A DNA stretch of 64,000 nt, taken from Actinoplanes missouriensis 431 (GTDB taxonomy: Bacteria > Actinomycetota > Actinomycetes > Mycobacteriales > Micromonosporaceae). Location: NCBI RefSeq assembly GCF_000284295.1, contig NC_017093.1, forward strand, positions 5,456,001-5,520,000. The letters are read 5' to 3'. Under the pieces are notes generated by a model that saw only the letters and a program-made list of their open reading frames with translations, had not been told where the DNA came from and searched no databases. Of the stretch, positions 42,929 to 51,384 are shown piece by piece. Position 1 is the stretch's first letter. Each line of letters starts with the position of its first letter. The position numbers and the translations under genes were made by a program.

Positions 42929-43885
42929 TCAGCCCAGCCGGGGCGGCAGGTCGAAGAGCGGGAACAGGCGGCCGGTGTCGAGGAAGTTGGTGACCGAGGC
43001 GATCCGGCCGCCGGAGATCTCCAGGACGATCAGCGACCACGGCTCGTGCCCGTCGCCGGACGCCGCCGGCCGGTACTGCCCGAACGCGGGCAGCCCGTTC
43101 GCCACCGTCGGCACCAGCCGGGAGCCCCGGCATCCGCTGCCGGTGCCGGACATCCACGCGGTGATGTCGTCGTGGCCGCGCAGCCAGAGCGGCAGCGGCG
43201 GCATCGACAGCGTGGCGTCCTCGTGCAGCAGGGTGGTCAGCGCGGCCAGGTCGTACTCCTCGAACGCCTTCACGTACCGCGCGAGCAGGGCCCGCTGGCC
43301 GGTGTCGAGCGGCTGGTAGACGTCGGCGGACAGGTCGGCGGCGGCGATCGTGGCGCGGGCCCGCTGCAGCGCGCTGTTCACCCCGGCGACCGAGGTGCCG
43401 AGCAGATCGGCCACCTCCTGCGCGGACCAGGCCAGCACCTCGCGCAGCAGCAGGACCGCCCGCTGCTTGGCCGGCAGGTGCTGGAGCGCGGCCACGAACG
43501 CGAGCCGCACGGATTCCCGCTCGGCGATCAGGTGCGCGGGGTCCGTACCCTCGAAAAGCCTGCCGTCCGGAACCGGCCCCACCCAGATCTCCTCCGGCCG
43601 GGGCTCGCCGGGGTTCGTCGCGTGACCGGAACCGGCCGGGCCGAGATCCATCGGCCGCACCCGGCGCTGCGCCGAGCCGAGCATGGTGAGACAGACGTTC
43701 GTGGCGATCCGGTAGAGCCAGGAGCGCAGCGCGGAGCGTCCCTCGAACCTGTCGAAGCCCTTCCAGGCGCGGATCATCGTGTCCTGCACGGCGTCCTCGG
43801 CCTCGAACATCGATCCGAGCATCCGATAGCAGTACCCGGTGAGCTCCGGGCGGAACGGCTCGAGCTGCGTCGCGATGTCGGTCAC
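42929..43885 (-). CDS. ECF sigma factor with SnoaL-like C-terminal domain
   Basis: A 318-residue sigma factor. Region 2 (PELTGYCYRMLGSMFEAEDAVQDTMIRAWKGFDRFEG) and region 4 (LPAKQRAVLLLREVLAWSAQEVADLLGTSVAGVNSALQRARATI) are clear. The C-terminal 110 residues (LLARYVKAFEEYDLAALTTLLHEDATLSMPPLPLWLRG) form a SnoaL/NTF2-like domain, as in SigJ/SigG-type ECF factors where it modulates activity instead of an anti-sigma protein. GTG at 43885 is chosen; TAGGTT seven bases upstream suggests a leaderless mRNA. Confidence 0.88.
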   Translation of the reverse strand: MTDIATQLEPFRPELTGYCYRMLGSMFEAEDAVQDTMIRAWKGFDRFEGRSALRSWLYRIATNVCLTMLGSAQRRVRPMDLGPAGSGHATNPGEPRPEEIWVGPVPDGRLFEGTDPAHLIAERESVRLAFVAALQHLPAKQRAVLLLREVLAWSAQEVADLLGTSVAGVNSALQRARATIAAADLSADVYQPLDTGQRALLARYVKAFEEYDLAALTTLLHEDATLSMPPLPLWLRGHDDITAWMSGTGSGCRGSRLVPTVANGLPAFGQYRPAASGDGHEPWSLIVLEISGGRIASVTNFLDTGRLFPLFDLPPRLG

Positions 43886-43961
43886 AGGGGCGAACCTAGC
43901 CGAATCGAAAATCCTTTGGCCACCCGCGATGAGTTCGCGCCACCCGCCCGGTCTACCCGAC

Positions 43962-44771
43962 ATGGCTTACGCAGACGTGAACGGCATCAACCTCTACTAC
44001 GAGATCCACGGCGCCGGACGACCGCTGGTGCTGCTGCACGGCGGCCTCGGCTCGGGCGAGATGTTCGGCGACAACCTGGACCGCCTCGCCGCGGACCACC
44101 AGGTCATCCTCCCCGACCTGCAGGGACACGGGCGCACCGCGGACGTGGACCGGCCGATCGACTACGTGACGATGGGCGACGACATCGCCGCGCTGATCGG
44201 GCACCTGGGCCTGGAGAAGCCGGACCTGGTGGGGTACTCGCTCGGCGGCGGGGTGGCCCTGCAGGTCGCGATCCGGCACCCCGAGCGGGTCGGCCGGGCC
44301 GTGGTGGTGTCGGCCGGGATCCGGCGCGACGCCACGTACCCGGAGATCCTGGAGCAGCAGGGCCAGGTCTCCGGCGCGGCCGCCGAGTTCATGAGGGACA
44401 CCCCGATGTACGAGCTGTACCAGCGGGTCGCGCCGCACCCGGAGCACTTCCCCCGGCTGCTCGACAAGATCGGCGAGTTGATGGCGAAGGACTACGACCA
44501 CACCGAGGAGGTCCGGGGCCTGCAGGTGCCCACGCTGATCATGGCGGCCGACGCGGACATGTGCCCGCCCAGCCACTTCGTCGAGGTCTTCGCCCTGCTC
44601 GACGGCGGCCGGCGGGACGGCGGCTGGATGGGTGAGGGCCGGCCGAAGGGCGGCCACGCCCTCGCCATCCTGCCCGGCCTCACCCACTACAACGTGGTCG
44701 ACTCCCCCCTCTTCGCGACGACGGCGCTGGCCTTCCTGGATCAGCCCGGGCCTGATCAGACCGCGCAGTAG
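43962..44771 (+). CDS. Alpha/beta hydrolase
   Basis: A 269-residue alpha/beta-hydrolase: oxyanion strand LVLLHGGLGSG, nucleophile elbow GYSLGGG (Ser about residue 93), acid residue region ADADMCPPSH and catalytic His GLTHYNVVD. Substrate unknown. Divergent from the SnoaL-type sigma factor, a common arrangement in which the sigma factor drives the neighbouring enzyme. Its 3' end overlaps the convergent UvrA-like gene by 16 bases. Confidence 0.87.
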   Translation: MAYADVNGINLYYEIHGAGRPLVLLHGGLGSGEMFGDNLDRLAADHQVILPDLQGHGRTADVDRPIDYVTMGDDIAALIGHLGLEKPDLVGYSLGGGVALQVAIRHPERVGRAVVVSAGIRRDATYPEILEQQGQVSGAAAEFMRDTPMYELYQRVAPHPEHFPRLLDKIGELMAKDYDHTEEVRGLQVPTLIMAADADMCPPSHFVEVFALLDGGRRDGGWMGEGRPKGGHALAILPGLTHYNVVDSPLFATTALAFLDQPGPDQTAQ

Positions 44772-46993
44772 TCGCGCAGGTGCCGGGCCGTCAGGGTGTC
44801 CGCGGCGACCAGGTCGGCGGGGGTGCCGGTGAAGACCACCCGTCCCCCGTCGTGCCCGGCGCCCGGCCCCAGGTCGACGATCCAGTCCGCGCGGGCCATC
44901 ACCGCGAGATGATGCTCGATCACCACCACCGTGTTCCCGGCGTCGACCAGCCGGTCCAGCAGGGCCAGCAGCTGGTCGACGTCGGCCAGGTGCAGCCCGC
45001 TGGTCGGCTCGTCCAGCAGGTACGTCGCGGTGCCGCCGCCCATGTGCACGGCCAGTTTGAGGCGCTGCCGCTCGCCGCCGGACAGGGTGTTCAGCGGCTG
45101 CCCGAGGGTGAGATAGCCGAGGCCGACCGCGGCCAGCCGGTCCAGGATCACCCGCGCGGGCCGCTCGGTGAAGAAGTCGAGGGCGTCGATGACCGGCATG
45201 GCCAGGACCTCGCTGATGTCGCGGCCGCGCAGCTTGTAGCCGAGCACCTCGGCGGTGAACCGCTTGCCCTCGCACTCCTCGCAGACGGTCGCGACGCCGG
45301 CCATCATCGCCAGGTCCATGTAGACCAGGCCGATGCCCTTGCAGTTCGGGCAGGCGCCCGCGGAGTTCGCGCTGAACAGCGCCGGTTTCACCCCGTTGGC
45401 CTTGGCGAACGCGGTACGGACCGGGTCGAGCAGGCCGGTGTACGTCCCCGGGTTGCTGCGCCGGGAGCCGCGGATCGCCGACTGGTCGACCACGATGACG
45501 CCCTCGCGCTGCGGCAGCGACCCGTAGATCAGTGAGCTCTTGCCCGAGCCGGCCACGCCGGTGACCACGGTCAGCACGCCGGTGGGGATGTCCACCGACA
45601 CGTCGCGCAGGTTGTGCCGGGTGGCGTTGCGGATCGGGATCTCGCCGGTGTGCGGGCGGAACGTGTCCTTGAGCCCGACCCGGTGACCGAGGTGGCGCCC
45701 GGTGACGGTGTCCGAGGCCCGCAGCCCCGCCACGGTGCCCTCGTACTGGATCCGGCCGCCGGCCGGGCCCGCCCCGGGTCCGAGATCGATCACATGATCG
45801 GCGATCGCGATGGTCTCCGGCTTGTGCTCCACCACGAGGACCGTGTTGCCCTTGTCGCGCAGCCGCAGCAGCAGCCCGTTCATCCGCTCGATGTCGTGCG
45901 GGTGCAGGCCGACCGTGGGCTCGTCGAAGACGTACGTGATGTCGGTGAGCGGCGAGCCGAGGTGGCGCACCATCTTGACCCGCTGCGCCTCCCCGCCGGA
46001 GAGGGTGCCCGACTCGCGGTCCAGCGACAGGTACCCGAGTCCGATCTCGACGAGCGAGTCCAGGGTCTGCCGCAGGCTCGCCACGACCGGCGCGACGGAC
46101 GGCGCGGTGATCCCGCCGATGAACTCGGCGAGGTCACTGACCTGCATCGCCGAGCACTCGGCGATGTTGCGCCCGTCGATCCGGGACGCGAGGACCTCCC
46201 GGCGCAGGCGGGCGCCGCCGCACTCCGGGCACGCGGCGAACGTGACGGCCCGGTCGATGAACGCCCGGACGTGCGGCTGCTGCGCCTCCCGGTCCTTGCT
46301 CAGGAAGGACCGCTGCACCTTCACGACCAGGCCCTCGTAGTTCGTGTTGATCCCGGCGATCTTCACCTTGGTGGCCTCGCGGTACAGGAAGTCCTGCAGC
46401 TCCTGCTCGGTGAAGTCGCGCACCGGCTTGTCCGGGTCCAGGAACCCGGACTCGGCGAAGTTCTTCACGTACCAGCCGCCGACGGTGTAGCCGGGCACCG
46501 TTATCGCACCCTCGTTGACCGACTTGGATCGGTCCACGAGCTGATCCACGTCGATCGTGGACACCTTGCCGATGCCCTCGCAGCCCGGGCACATGCCCTC
46601 GGCGTTGAACGAGTAGGCCAGGGCGCTGCCCGCGCCCGGCTCGCCGAGCCGGGAGAAGACGATCCGGAGCATCGTGTACGCGTCGGTCGCGGTCCCCAGA
46701 GTGGAGCGGGCGTTCGCCCCCATCCGCTCCTGGTCCACCACGATCGCGGCGCTCAGGTGGTGCAGCGCGTCGACGTCCGGCCGCGCCGGGCTGCCCATGA
46801 AGGACTGCAGGAACGCCGAATAGGTCTCGTTGATCAACCGCTGGGACTCGGCCGCGATCGTGCCGAACACCAGCGACGACTTGCCGGATCCGGAGACTCC
46901 GGTGAAGACGGTCAGCAACCGTTTGGGAATGTCGACGGAGACGTTGAGGAGGTTGTTCTCCCGGGCACCGCGAACCTGAATGGCGTCAGTCAC
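44756..46993 (-). CDS. UvrA-like ABC ATPase (DrrC/UvrA2 type)
   Basis: A 745-residue paralogue of excinuclease UvrA, 200 residues shorter because the UvrB-binding region is missing. Two ABC modules: Walker A GVSGSGKSSL and GVAGSGKSSL, signatures LSGGEAQRVKMVRHL and LSGGERQRLKLAVHM, Walker B VFDEPTVGLH and LLDEPTSGLH. Zinc-binding Cys pairs remain (CPGCEG, CPECGG, CPNCKG, CEECEG). Such proteins give resistance to DNA-binding drugs, as DrrC does for daunorubicin. No other resistance or biosynthetic gene is adjacent. Confidence 0.9.
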   Translation of the reverse strand: MTDAIQVRGARENNLLNVSVDIPKRLLTVFTGVSGSGKSSLVFGTIAAESQRLINETYSAFLQSFMGSPARPDVDALHHLSAAIVVDQERMGANARSTLGTATDAYTMLRIVFSRLGEPGAGSALAYSFNAEGMCPGCEGIGKVSTIDVDQLVDRSKSVNEGAITVPGYTVGGWYVKNFAESGFLDPDKPVRDFTEQELQDFLYREATKVKIAGINTNYEGLVVKVQRSFLSKDREAQQPHVRAFIDRAVTFAACPECGGARLRREVLASRIDGRNIAECSAMQVSDLAEFIGGITAPSVAPVVASLRQTLDSLVEIGLGYLSLDRESGTLSGGEAQRVKMVRHLGSPLTDITYVFDEPTVGLHPHDIERMNGLLLRLRDKGNTVLVVEHKPETIAIADHVIDLGPGAGPAGGRIQYEGTVAGLRASDTVTGRHLGHRVGLKDTFRPHTGEIPIRNATRHNLRDVSVDIPTGVLTVVTGVAGSGKSSLIYGSLPQREGVIVVDQSAIRGSRRSNPGTYTGLLDPVRTAFAKANGVKPALFSANSAGACPNCKGIGLVYMDLAMMAGVATVCEECEGKRFTAEVLGYKLRGRDISEVLAMPVIDALDFFTERPARVILDRLAAVGLGYLTLGQPLNTLSGGERQRLKLAVHMGGGTATYLLDEPTSGLHLADVDQLLALLDRLVDAGNTVVVIEHHLAVMARADWIVDLGPGAGHDGGRVVFTGTPADLVAADTLTARHLRDYCAV

Positions 46994-47032
46994 CCGGCGA
47001 CGCTATCGCCCGTTGCGGTCAGATGCTGTCCG

Positions 47033-47578
47033 TTATCCCGCCCGGCGCCGCGCCCGGCGGGCCGCCAGCTCGTCGCCCTCGGCCGGCTCCTCGGGCAGGC
47101 CCACCGGCGCCGGGGTGGCCGGCTCGGCCGGCAGGTGCGACAGCGAGCCCTGGATCTCCTTGAACGCGCCGCCGATCGCGATGCCGAACACGCCCTGGCC
47201 GCCCTGCAGCAGATCGACGACCTCCTCCGGCGACCGGCACTCGTAGACGGTCGTCCCGTCCGAGATCAGGGTGATCTCGGCCAGGTCGTCCACCCCGCGT
47301 GACCGCAGCGTCTCGATCGCCCGGCGGATGTTCTGCAGGGAGACACCGGCGTCCAGCAACCGCTTGACGACCTTGAGGACCACCAGGTCGCGGAAGGAGT
47401 AGAGCCGCTGGGTCCCGGAGCCGGACGCGTCGCGCACGCTCGGCACGACGAGTGTGGTCCGTGCCCAGTAGTCGAGCTGCCGGTAACTGATGCCCACGGC
47501 CTGACAGGCCGTCACCCCGCGGTAGCCGACCGAGCCGTCCTCGCCGACGAGTGGGCCTTCAAGAGGCTGCTCGTGCAC
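47033..47578 (-). CDS. MerR-family regulator (Rv1830-like)
   Basis: A 181-residue MerR-type protein: GYRGVTACQAVGISYRQLDYWARTTLVVPS...RLYSFRDLVVLKVVKRLLDAGVSLQNIRRAIE is the winged helix-turn-helix, followed by a helical region and an acidic C-terminus with a basic end. GTG start with GGGGGAGGT six bases upstream. It is the first gene read out of the garA-ftsR-type block and corresponds by position to Rv1830 of M. tuberculosis. Confidence 0.88.
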   Translation of the reverse strand: MHEQPLEGPLVGEDGSVGYRGVTACQAVGISYRQLDYWARTTLVVPSVRDASGSGTQRLYSFRDLVVLKVVKRLLDAGVSLQNIRRAIETLRSRGVDDLAEITLISDGTTVYECRSPEEVVDLLQGGQGVFGIAIGGAFKEIQGSLSHLPAEPATPAPVGLPEEPAEGDELAARRARRRAG

Positions 47579-47719
47579 GCGAATACCTCCCCCTGCCCAT
47601 GAACGAATCTAGGCGGTGTGCCGGTTCACCTGGACTTCACGAGCGTATATCTCAGGCCCGGCGGAAACATGGAGGTAACCGCACGACACGCCGCGTCCGG
47701 GCGAGGGATTCCTTCGGCG

Positions 47720-47740
47720 AGCGTCGATAAGTCGGACGCT
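47720..47740 (-). terminator. Short hairpin after the DUF151 gene
   Basis: AGCGTC and GACGCT form six-base arms around nine bases directly next to the DUF151 stop codon at 47741. It may weakly end transcription before the MerR gene. Confidence 0.35.
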
Positions 47741-48205
47741 TCAGCCCGCGAAGTCCTCCGGCCGGACCTGGTCGAGGAACTCGCGGAATTTCTCCACCTC
47801 GTCCTCCTGCTCGTCCGGGATCACGATGCCGGCCTCGGTGAGCACCTGGTCGGCGCAGCGGATCGGCGCGCCGACCCGCAGCGCCAGCGCGATCGAGTCG
47901 CTCGGCCGCGCGGAGACCCGCAGCTCGTCGCCGATCAGCAGGTCGGCGTAGAAGACGTTGTCCTTCAGCTCGGTGATCTCGACGGCCTTCAGCGGCGCGT
48001 CGAGCGCGGTGAGGATGTCACGCAGCAGATCGTGCGTCAGCGGGCGAGCCGGTTTGACGCCCTGCTGCTCGTACGCGATCGCGGTCGCCTCCACCGCACC
48101 GATCCAGATCGGGAGGTACCGATCGCCGTCGACCTCCCGCAGCAGGACGATCGGCTGGTTGCTCGGCAGCTCCACCCGGACCCCGACCACGCTCAGCTCG
48201 CGCAC
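47741..48205 (-). CDS. Bifunctional nuclease domain (DUF151) protein
   Basis: A 154-residue protein of the DUF151/bifunctional nuclease family: RELSVVGVRVELPSNQPIVLLREVDGDRYLPIWIGAVEATAIAYEQQG, VEITELKDNVFYADLLIGD and RPSDSIALALRVGAPI are characteristic. Family proteins have reported DNase/RNase activity in some plants and bacteria; the role here is unknown. GTG at 48205 has GGAGG six bases upstream. Position matches Rv1829. Confidence 0.92.
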   Translation of the reverse strand: MRELSVVGVRVELPSNQPIVLLREVDGDRYLPIWIGAVEATAIAYEQQGVKPARPLTHDLLRDILTALDAPLKAVEITELKDNVFYADLLIGDELRVSARPSDSIALALRVGAPIRCADQVLTEAGIVIPDEQEDEVEKFREFLDQVRPEDFAG

Positions 48206-48331
48206 CGCATGCCTCCGTGTCGTTGTTTTGTCGCCGCTGTCGGTCCAGCCGCCCCTAACCTGCACGGTACACGCACGCGACGCCGTTCCTCCCGGTGCGG
48301 GATACCCCTGTCCAGGGTAGGCCGAACGCGG

Positions 48332-49072
48332 TCAGCGGCCGAGTTCGCCGCGCAGGCCGGAGCGAACCAGAGCCGCGTGCAGCCGCTGCGAGAGCGCCTG
48401 CAGCTCACGGGCGGTCTCCGCGGCCCGGGCCCGGGCCGCGGGATCCTGCTGGCGGGCCAGCGGGGCCAGCAGTTGTGTGAACAGGCCCACTTCGCGGTCC
48501 GCGGAGTTGCGGAACGCACGCAGGTGACGGGCCTCCAGCCCGTACCGGCCGAGCCCGACCACGGCCTCCACGATGATCACCGCGTCGGCGTCGTACCACC
48601 CCGGCGGCCGGGCGATGACCAGGCCGATCTGCTCCAGCTCGGCCAGCACCGCCTCGTCCACGCCGGTGCGCTCGATCAGGTCGGCCTTGGGGATCCGGGT
48701 GTCCGCCGGATCCGCCTGCCGCTGGTTGCCCACGGCCACCAGGGTGGGCCGCTGCGGCACCGCCGGCTCCTGTTCGAGGCGGTCCAGCTGCTCGCGGATG
48801 ACCCGCAGCGGGAGGTATTGATCCCGCTGCGCGGTCAGCACGAAACGCAGCCGGGCCACGTCGTTCCAGGAGTACTTGCGGTACCCGGAGGCGGTGCGTT
48901 GCGGGTCGACCAGACCCTCCGCCTCCAGGAACCGCAACTTCGAGATCGTGGTGTCGGGGAACTCGGTGCGCAAATGGGCCAGCACCTCCCCGATGCTCAT
49001 CAGCGCACTCTCACGCCCGCCCGCGGAGCCGGAAGCTCCCGGGTCACGCGCGGCCGCCCCCGACGCGTTCAC
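48332..49072 (-). CDS. MerR-family regulator FtsR-type (Rv1828-like)
   Basis: A 246-residue MerR-like regulator: MSIGEVLAHLRTEFPDTTISKLRFLEAEGLVDPQRTASGYRKYSWNDVARLRFVL forms the winged HTH, and a second helical domain follows (ERTGVDEAVLAELEQIGLVIARPPGWYDADAVIIVEAVVGLGRYGLEARHLRAFR). The Corynebacterium orthologue FtsR activates ftsZ. GTG at 49072 overlaps the garA stop (GTGA); an ATG 24 codons in is an alternative start. Confidence 0.9.
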   Translation of the reverse strand: MNASGAAARDPGASGSAGGRESALMSIGEVLAHLRTEFPDTTISKLRFLEAEGLVDPQRTASGYRKYSWNDVARLRFVLTAQRDQYLPLRVIREQLDRLEQEPAVPQRPTLVAVGNQRQADPADTRIPKADLIERTGVDEAVLAELEQIGLVIARPPGWYDADAVIIVEAVVGLGRYGLEARHLRAFRNSADREVGLFTQLLAPLARQQDPAARARAAETARELQALSQRLHAALVRSGLRGELGR

Positions 49073-49521
49073 GCCCGGCCGCCCTCGCCCTCCGGTCGCG
49101 GGCCGGCGATGAACACCAGACGGAACTTGCCGATCTGGACCTCGTCGCCGTTGCTCAGCGTCGCGGCCTCGACGCGCTCACGGTTCACGTAGGTGCCGTT
49201 GAGCGAGCCGACGTCGCGGACGGTGAACGTGCCGCCGTCACGGTGGAACTCGGCGTGGCGGCGCGAAACCGTCACGTCGTCGAGGAAAATGTCACTGTCC
49301 GGGTGCCGTCCACTGGTCGTCACGTCGTGGTCGAGCAGGAACCGGGCACCCGCGTTCGGGCCACGGCGGACCACCAGCAGCGCCATACCGGGCGGCAGCG
49401 AACCGGACATCCGGCTCGGCACCACGTCGGTCTCGGGTCCCTCGAGCACCTCGTCAAGGGCGCCAAGGTTCAGCGTGGACGTGACGTCGAGTGGGGGGAA
49501 CTCGTCGTCTGGGCGCGTCAT
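49069..49521 (-). CDS. garA: FHA-domain regulator GarA
   Basis: A 150-residue FHA protein. The FHA core has GRHPDSDIFLDD, VSRRHAEFHRDG and GSLNGTYVNRERV. The N-terminal tail carries PLDVTSTLNLG, matching the Thr-containing motif phosphorylated by PknB/PknG in mycobacterial GarA, which then binds its own FHA domain. The unphosphorylated form controls 2-oxoglutarate dehydrogenase and glutamate dehydrogenase. GAGGTGG precedes the ATG. Corresponds to Rv1827. The window's own Ser/Thr kinase is not of the PknG type. Confidence 0.92.
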   Translation of the reverse strand: MTRPDDEFPPLDVTSTLNLGALDEVLEGPETDVVPSRMSGSLPPGMALLVVRRGPNAGARFLLDHDVTTSGRHPDSDIFLDDVTVSRRHAEFHRDGGTFTVRDVGSLNGTYVNRERVEAATLSNGDEVQIGKFRLVFIAGPRPEGEGGRA

Positions 49522-49716
49522 CGGACCACCTCACGGATCAGTTGGTCGTCGCCTCCCGGCGAGGCTCGCAGCACTGCGGTCCCCGCCGAGGCCAATTGCT
49601 GGCCCGACGCACGACTATCGGTTTCAAAGGAATAACAGTTCTTCGTGTGCTTGGCGAGCCTAGTCAGCCTCAATATCGCTGAGCAACAAGACTCGCGGAG
49701 GCCGATATGCGCTTTA
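49522..49716. other. Gap between gcvH and garA
   Basis: 195 bases without a credible gene. It holds AT-richer DNA (for example TTTCAAAGGAATAACAG near 49621-49637) that probably contains the garA promoter on the minus strand. No terminator hairpin is evident. Confidence 0.5.
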
Positions 49717-50097
49717 TCAGCTCTCGGTCAGAGCGCGATACGCCGCGGCGTCGAGCAGAGAATCGAGCGCGTCCGGATCGTCCGGCGCGATCTCCACCAG
49801 CCAGCCCGCCGCGTACGGCTCGCCGTTGATGATTTCCGGCTCGTCGGCGAGGGTGGCGTTCCTGGCAACCACCGTGCCGGCTATCGGCGCGTAGATCTCC
49901 GAGACGCTCTTCGTCGACTCGATCTCACCGAGCGAGTCACCCGCCTGCACCACGGTGCCCTCGTCGGGCAGCTGCACGAAGACGATGTCACCCAGCGCGT
50001 CCTGCGCGAAATGGGTGATGCCCACCCGCACAGGGCCGCTGCCGTCACCGGCGACCCACTCGTGCTCCGCGGTGTACCGCAGATCCTCAGGAATCAA
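49717..50097 (-). CDS. gcvH: Glycine cleavage system H protein
   Basis: A 126-residue lipoyl-carrier protein. LRYTAEHEWVAGDGSGPVRVGITHFAQDALGD opens the fold and GEIESTKSVSEIYAPI contains the lipoylated Lys. It shuttles the methylamine group between the P, T and L proteins. As in many actinomycetes it lies apart from gcvP and gcvT, beside garA (Rv1826 position). Confidence 0.96.
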   Translation of the reverse strand: MIPEDLRYTAEHEWVAGDGSGPVRVGITHFAQDALGDIVFVQLPDEGTVVQAGDSLGEIESTKSVSEIYAPIAGTVVARNATLADEPEIINGEPYAAGWLVEIAPDDPDALDSLLDAAAYRALTES

Positions 50098-50112
50098 CGC
50101 TTCCTCCGTTTA

Positions 50113-51018
50113 TCACGAAACCGGACGCGCGTACTGCAAGGCTGTCGCCTTGCGTACCTCGGTCACCTCGACCATGGGACGCGAGTCCATGGTCACGCTA
50201 CCGCCGTCGTTCTTCACCGACGCGACCACCCCGCCCGGGATTTGCAGCGCGGTGCTCATCGTTCCCGCCGGACCGATCACCAGAAGCCGGAACTTACCGG
50301 TCAGATGCACGCCATCAGCGAGAATTCCGCCACCTTGGGCGTCGACGAAATAGGTCGACGCCACAATGCGCACGGCCGCGCCGTTCTCCCCGTTCAGCTG
50401 CATGACCTCGCCACCCGAGCCGCGCAGCTCCTGAACGGCGTTGAGGATCCCGGACGCCTTCACCTTCTCCAGCGTGATCTCCAGACCGGGACCGCGGCCG
50501 GGCAGGGTGCCGGCCAGCAGGCCCAGCTCCACGCTGCGCTTGCTCGCCTCGGCGAGCGCCGCCTCCCGCCCCTCGACACCCGAGGAGAGCTGCTGACGGG
50601 TCGTCTCGAGGGCCTGGATCTCGGAGAGCAGGCGGCTGTCCTGCGCCTCCAGATCGCTCAGGATCCGGACCAGGTCCTCCTGCCGCGCGGTCGCCAGCCC
50701 GTCGTCCGCGTCGTTGCTGCGCAGCTGCACCACCAGCGTGAACCCGAGCAGCGCGAGGAGCACCCAGATCAGGGTTCCGGCGGGGGCCGGGCGGCGCAGG
50801 CGCCGCGGCGAAGCGTTAACAAGATCACTTTCCGGGGGTACGGGTTCGGCATCGTCCCGCTTTTCACCCGATGGAGGAATCTCGCCCGCCGGCGGAACAG
50901 CCTCCGGAAGATCCCTCTCGGGAAGATCAGGCCCCGGAAGATCAGGCCGCGGAAGATCAGGCCCCGGTGCGGCCACCGTCGCCGGCCGCTCGTCGCCGGT
51001 CTCGTCTCGGTCGGTCAT
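50113..51018 (-). CDS. DUF881 membrane-anchored protein
   Basis: A 301-residue protein: Pro/Asp/Leu repeat-rich N-terminus, one membrane helix (about 84-104, TLIWVLLALLGFTLVVQL), a coiled coil (RQEDLVRILSDLEAQDSRLLSEIQALETTRQQL), then the DUF881 domain (GRGPGLEITLEKVKASGILNAVQELRGSGGEVMQLNG). Two DUF881 proteins flanking Sbp mirror Rv1825-Rv1823. ATG at 51018 is chosen; 51045 is an alternative. Likely part of an envelope or division-associated complex. Confidence 0.85.
   Translation of the reverse strand: MTDRDETGDERPATVAAPGPDLPRPDLPGPDLPERDLPEAVPPAGEIPPSGEKRDDAEPVPPESDLVNASPRRLRRPAPAGTLIWVLLALLGFTLVVQLRSNDADDGLATARQEDLVRILSDLEAQDSRLLSEIQALETTRQQLSSGVEGREAALAEASKRSVELGLLAGTLPGRGPGLEITLEKVKASGILNAVQELRGSGGEVMQLNGENGAAVRIVASTYFVDAQGGGILADGVHLTGKFRLLVIGPAGTMSTALQIPGGVVASVKNDGGSVTMDSRPMVEVTEVRKATALQYARPVS
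50916..50975 (-). repeat. 15-bp coding repeat in the DUF881 gene
   Basis: Four units of 15 bases, GGAAGATCAGGCCCC on the plus strand with small changes, the first more diverged. On the coding strand they encode Pro-(Asp/Glu)-Leu-Pro-like pentapeptides in the cytoplasmic N-terminus. Confidence 0.85.
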
Positions 51019-51051
51019 CGCAGTCCCATCCCGTCCAGTCCCCATCCCGTC

Positions 51052-51384
51052 CTACGCCCGGAACAGGTGCCGGCGGATCGCCGCGACATTACCGAAGATG
51101 CGCACACCGAGCACGACCACGACACCCGTGGAGAGCTGACCGCCCACGCCGAGCTGGTCGCCGACATAGACGATCAGCGCCGACACCAGCACGTTCGATA
51201 TGAACGACACGACGAACTGCTTGTCGTCGAATATGCCGTCCAGTTTGGCCCGCACCCCGCCGAACACCGCGTCCAGCGCCGCCACCACCGCGATCGGTAG
51301 ATAGGGCACCAGCTCCGGCGGCACGGCCGGGTGGAACACGATGCCCAGCAGGACACCGGCGAGCAGAGCGAGTACGGCGATCAT
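51052..51384 (-). CDS. sbp: Small basic protein Sbp (DUF1290)
   Basis: A 110-residue membrane protein with three to four helices: MIAVLALLAGVLLGIVFHPAVPPELVPYLPIAVVAALDAVFGGVRAKLDG and FISNVLVSALIVYVGDQLGVG, the DUF1290 signature. It lies between the two DUF881 genes, with its start overlapping the upstream DUF881 stop by four bases. Orthologues (Rv1824; Bacillus Sbp) sit near cell-division genes; function uncertain. Confidence 0.92.
   Translation of the reverse strand: MIAVLALLAGVLLGIVFHPAVPPELVPYLPIAVVAALDAVFGGVRAKLDGIFDDKQFVVSFISNVLVSALIVYVGDQLGVGGQLSTGVVVVLGVRIFGNVAAIRRHLFRA

Noticed and set aside
45614..47302. 562-codon frame opposite the UvrA-like gene
   Set aside because: Arg/Val/Asp-rich shadow; the minus strand has complete ABC motifs.
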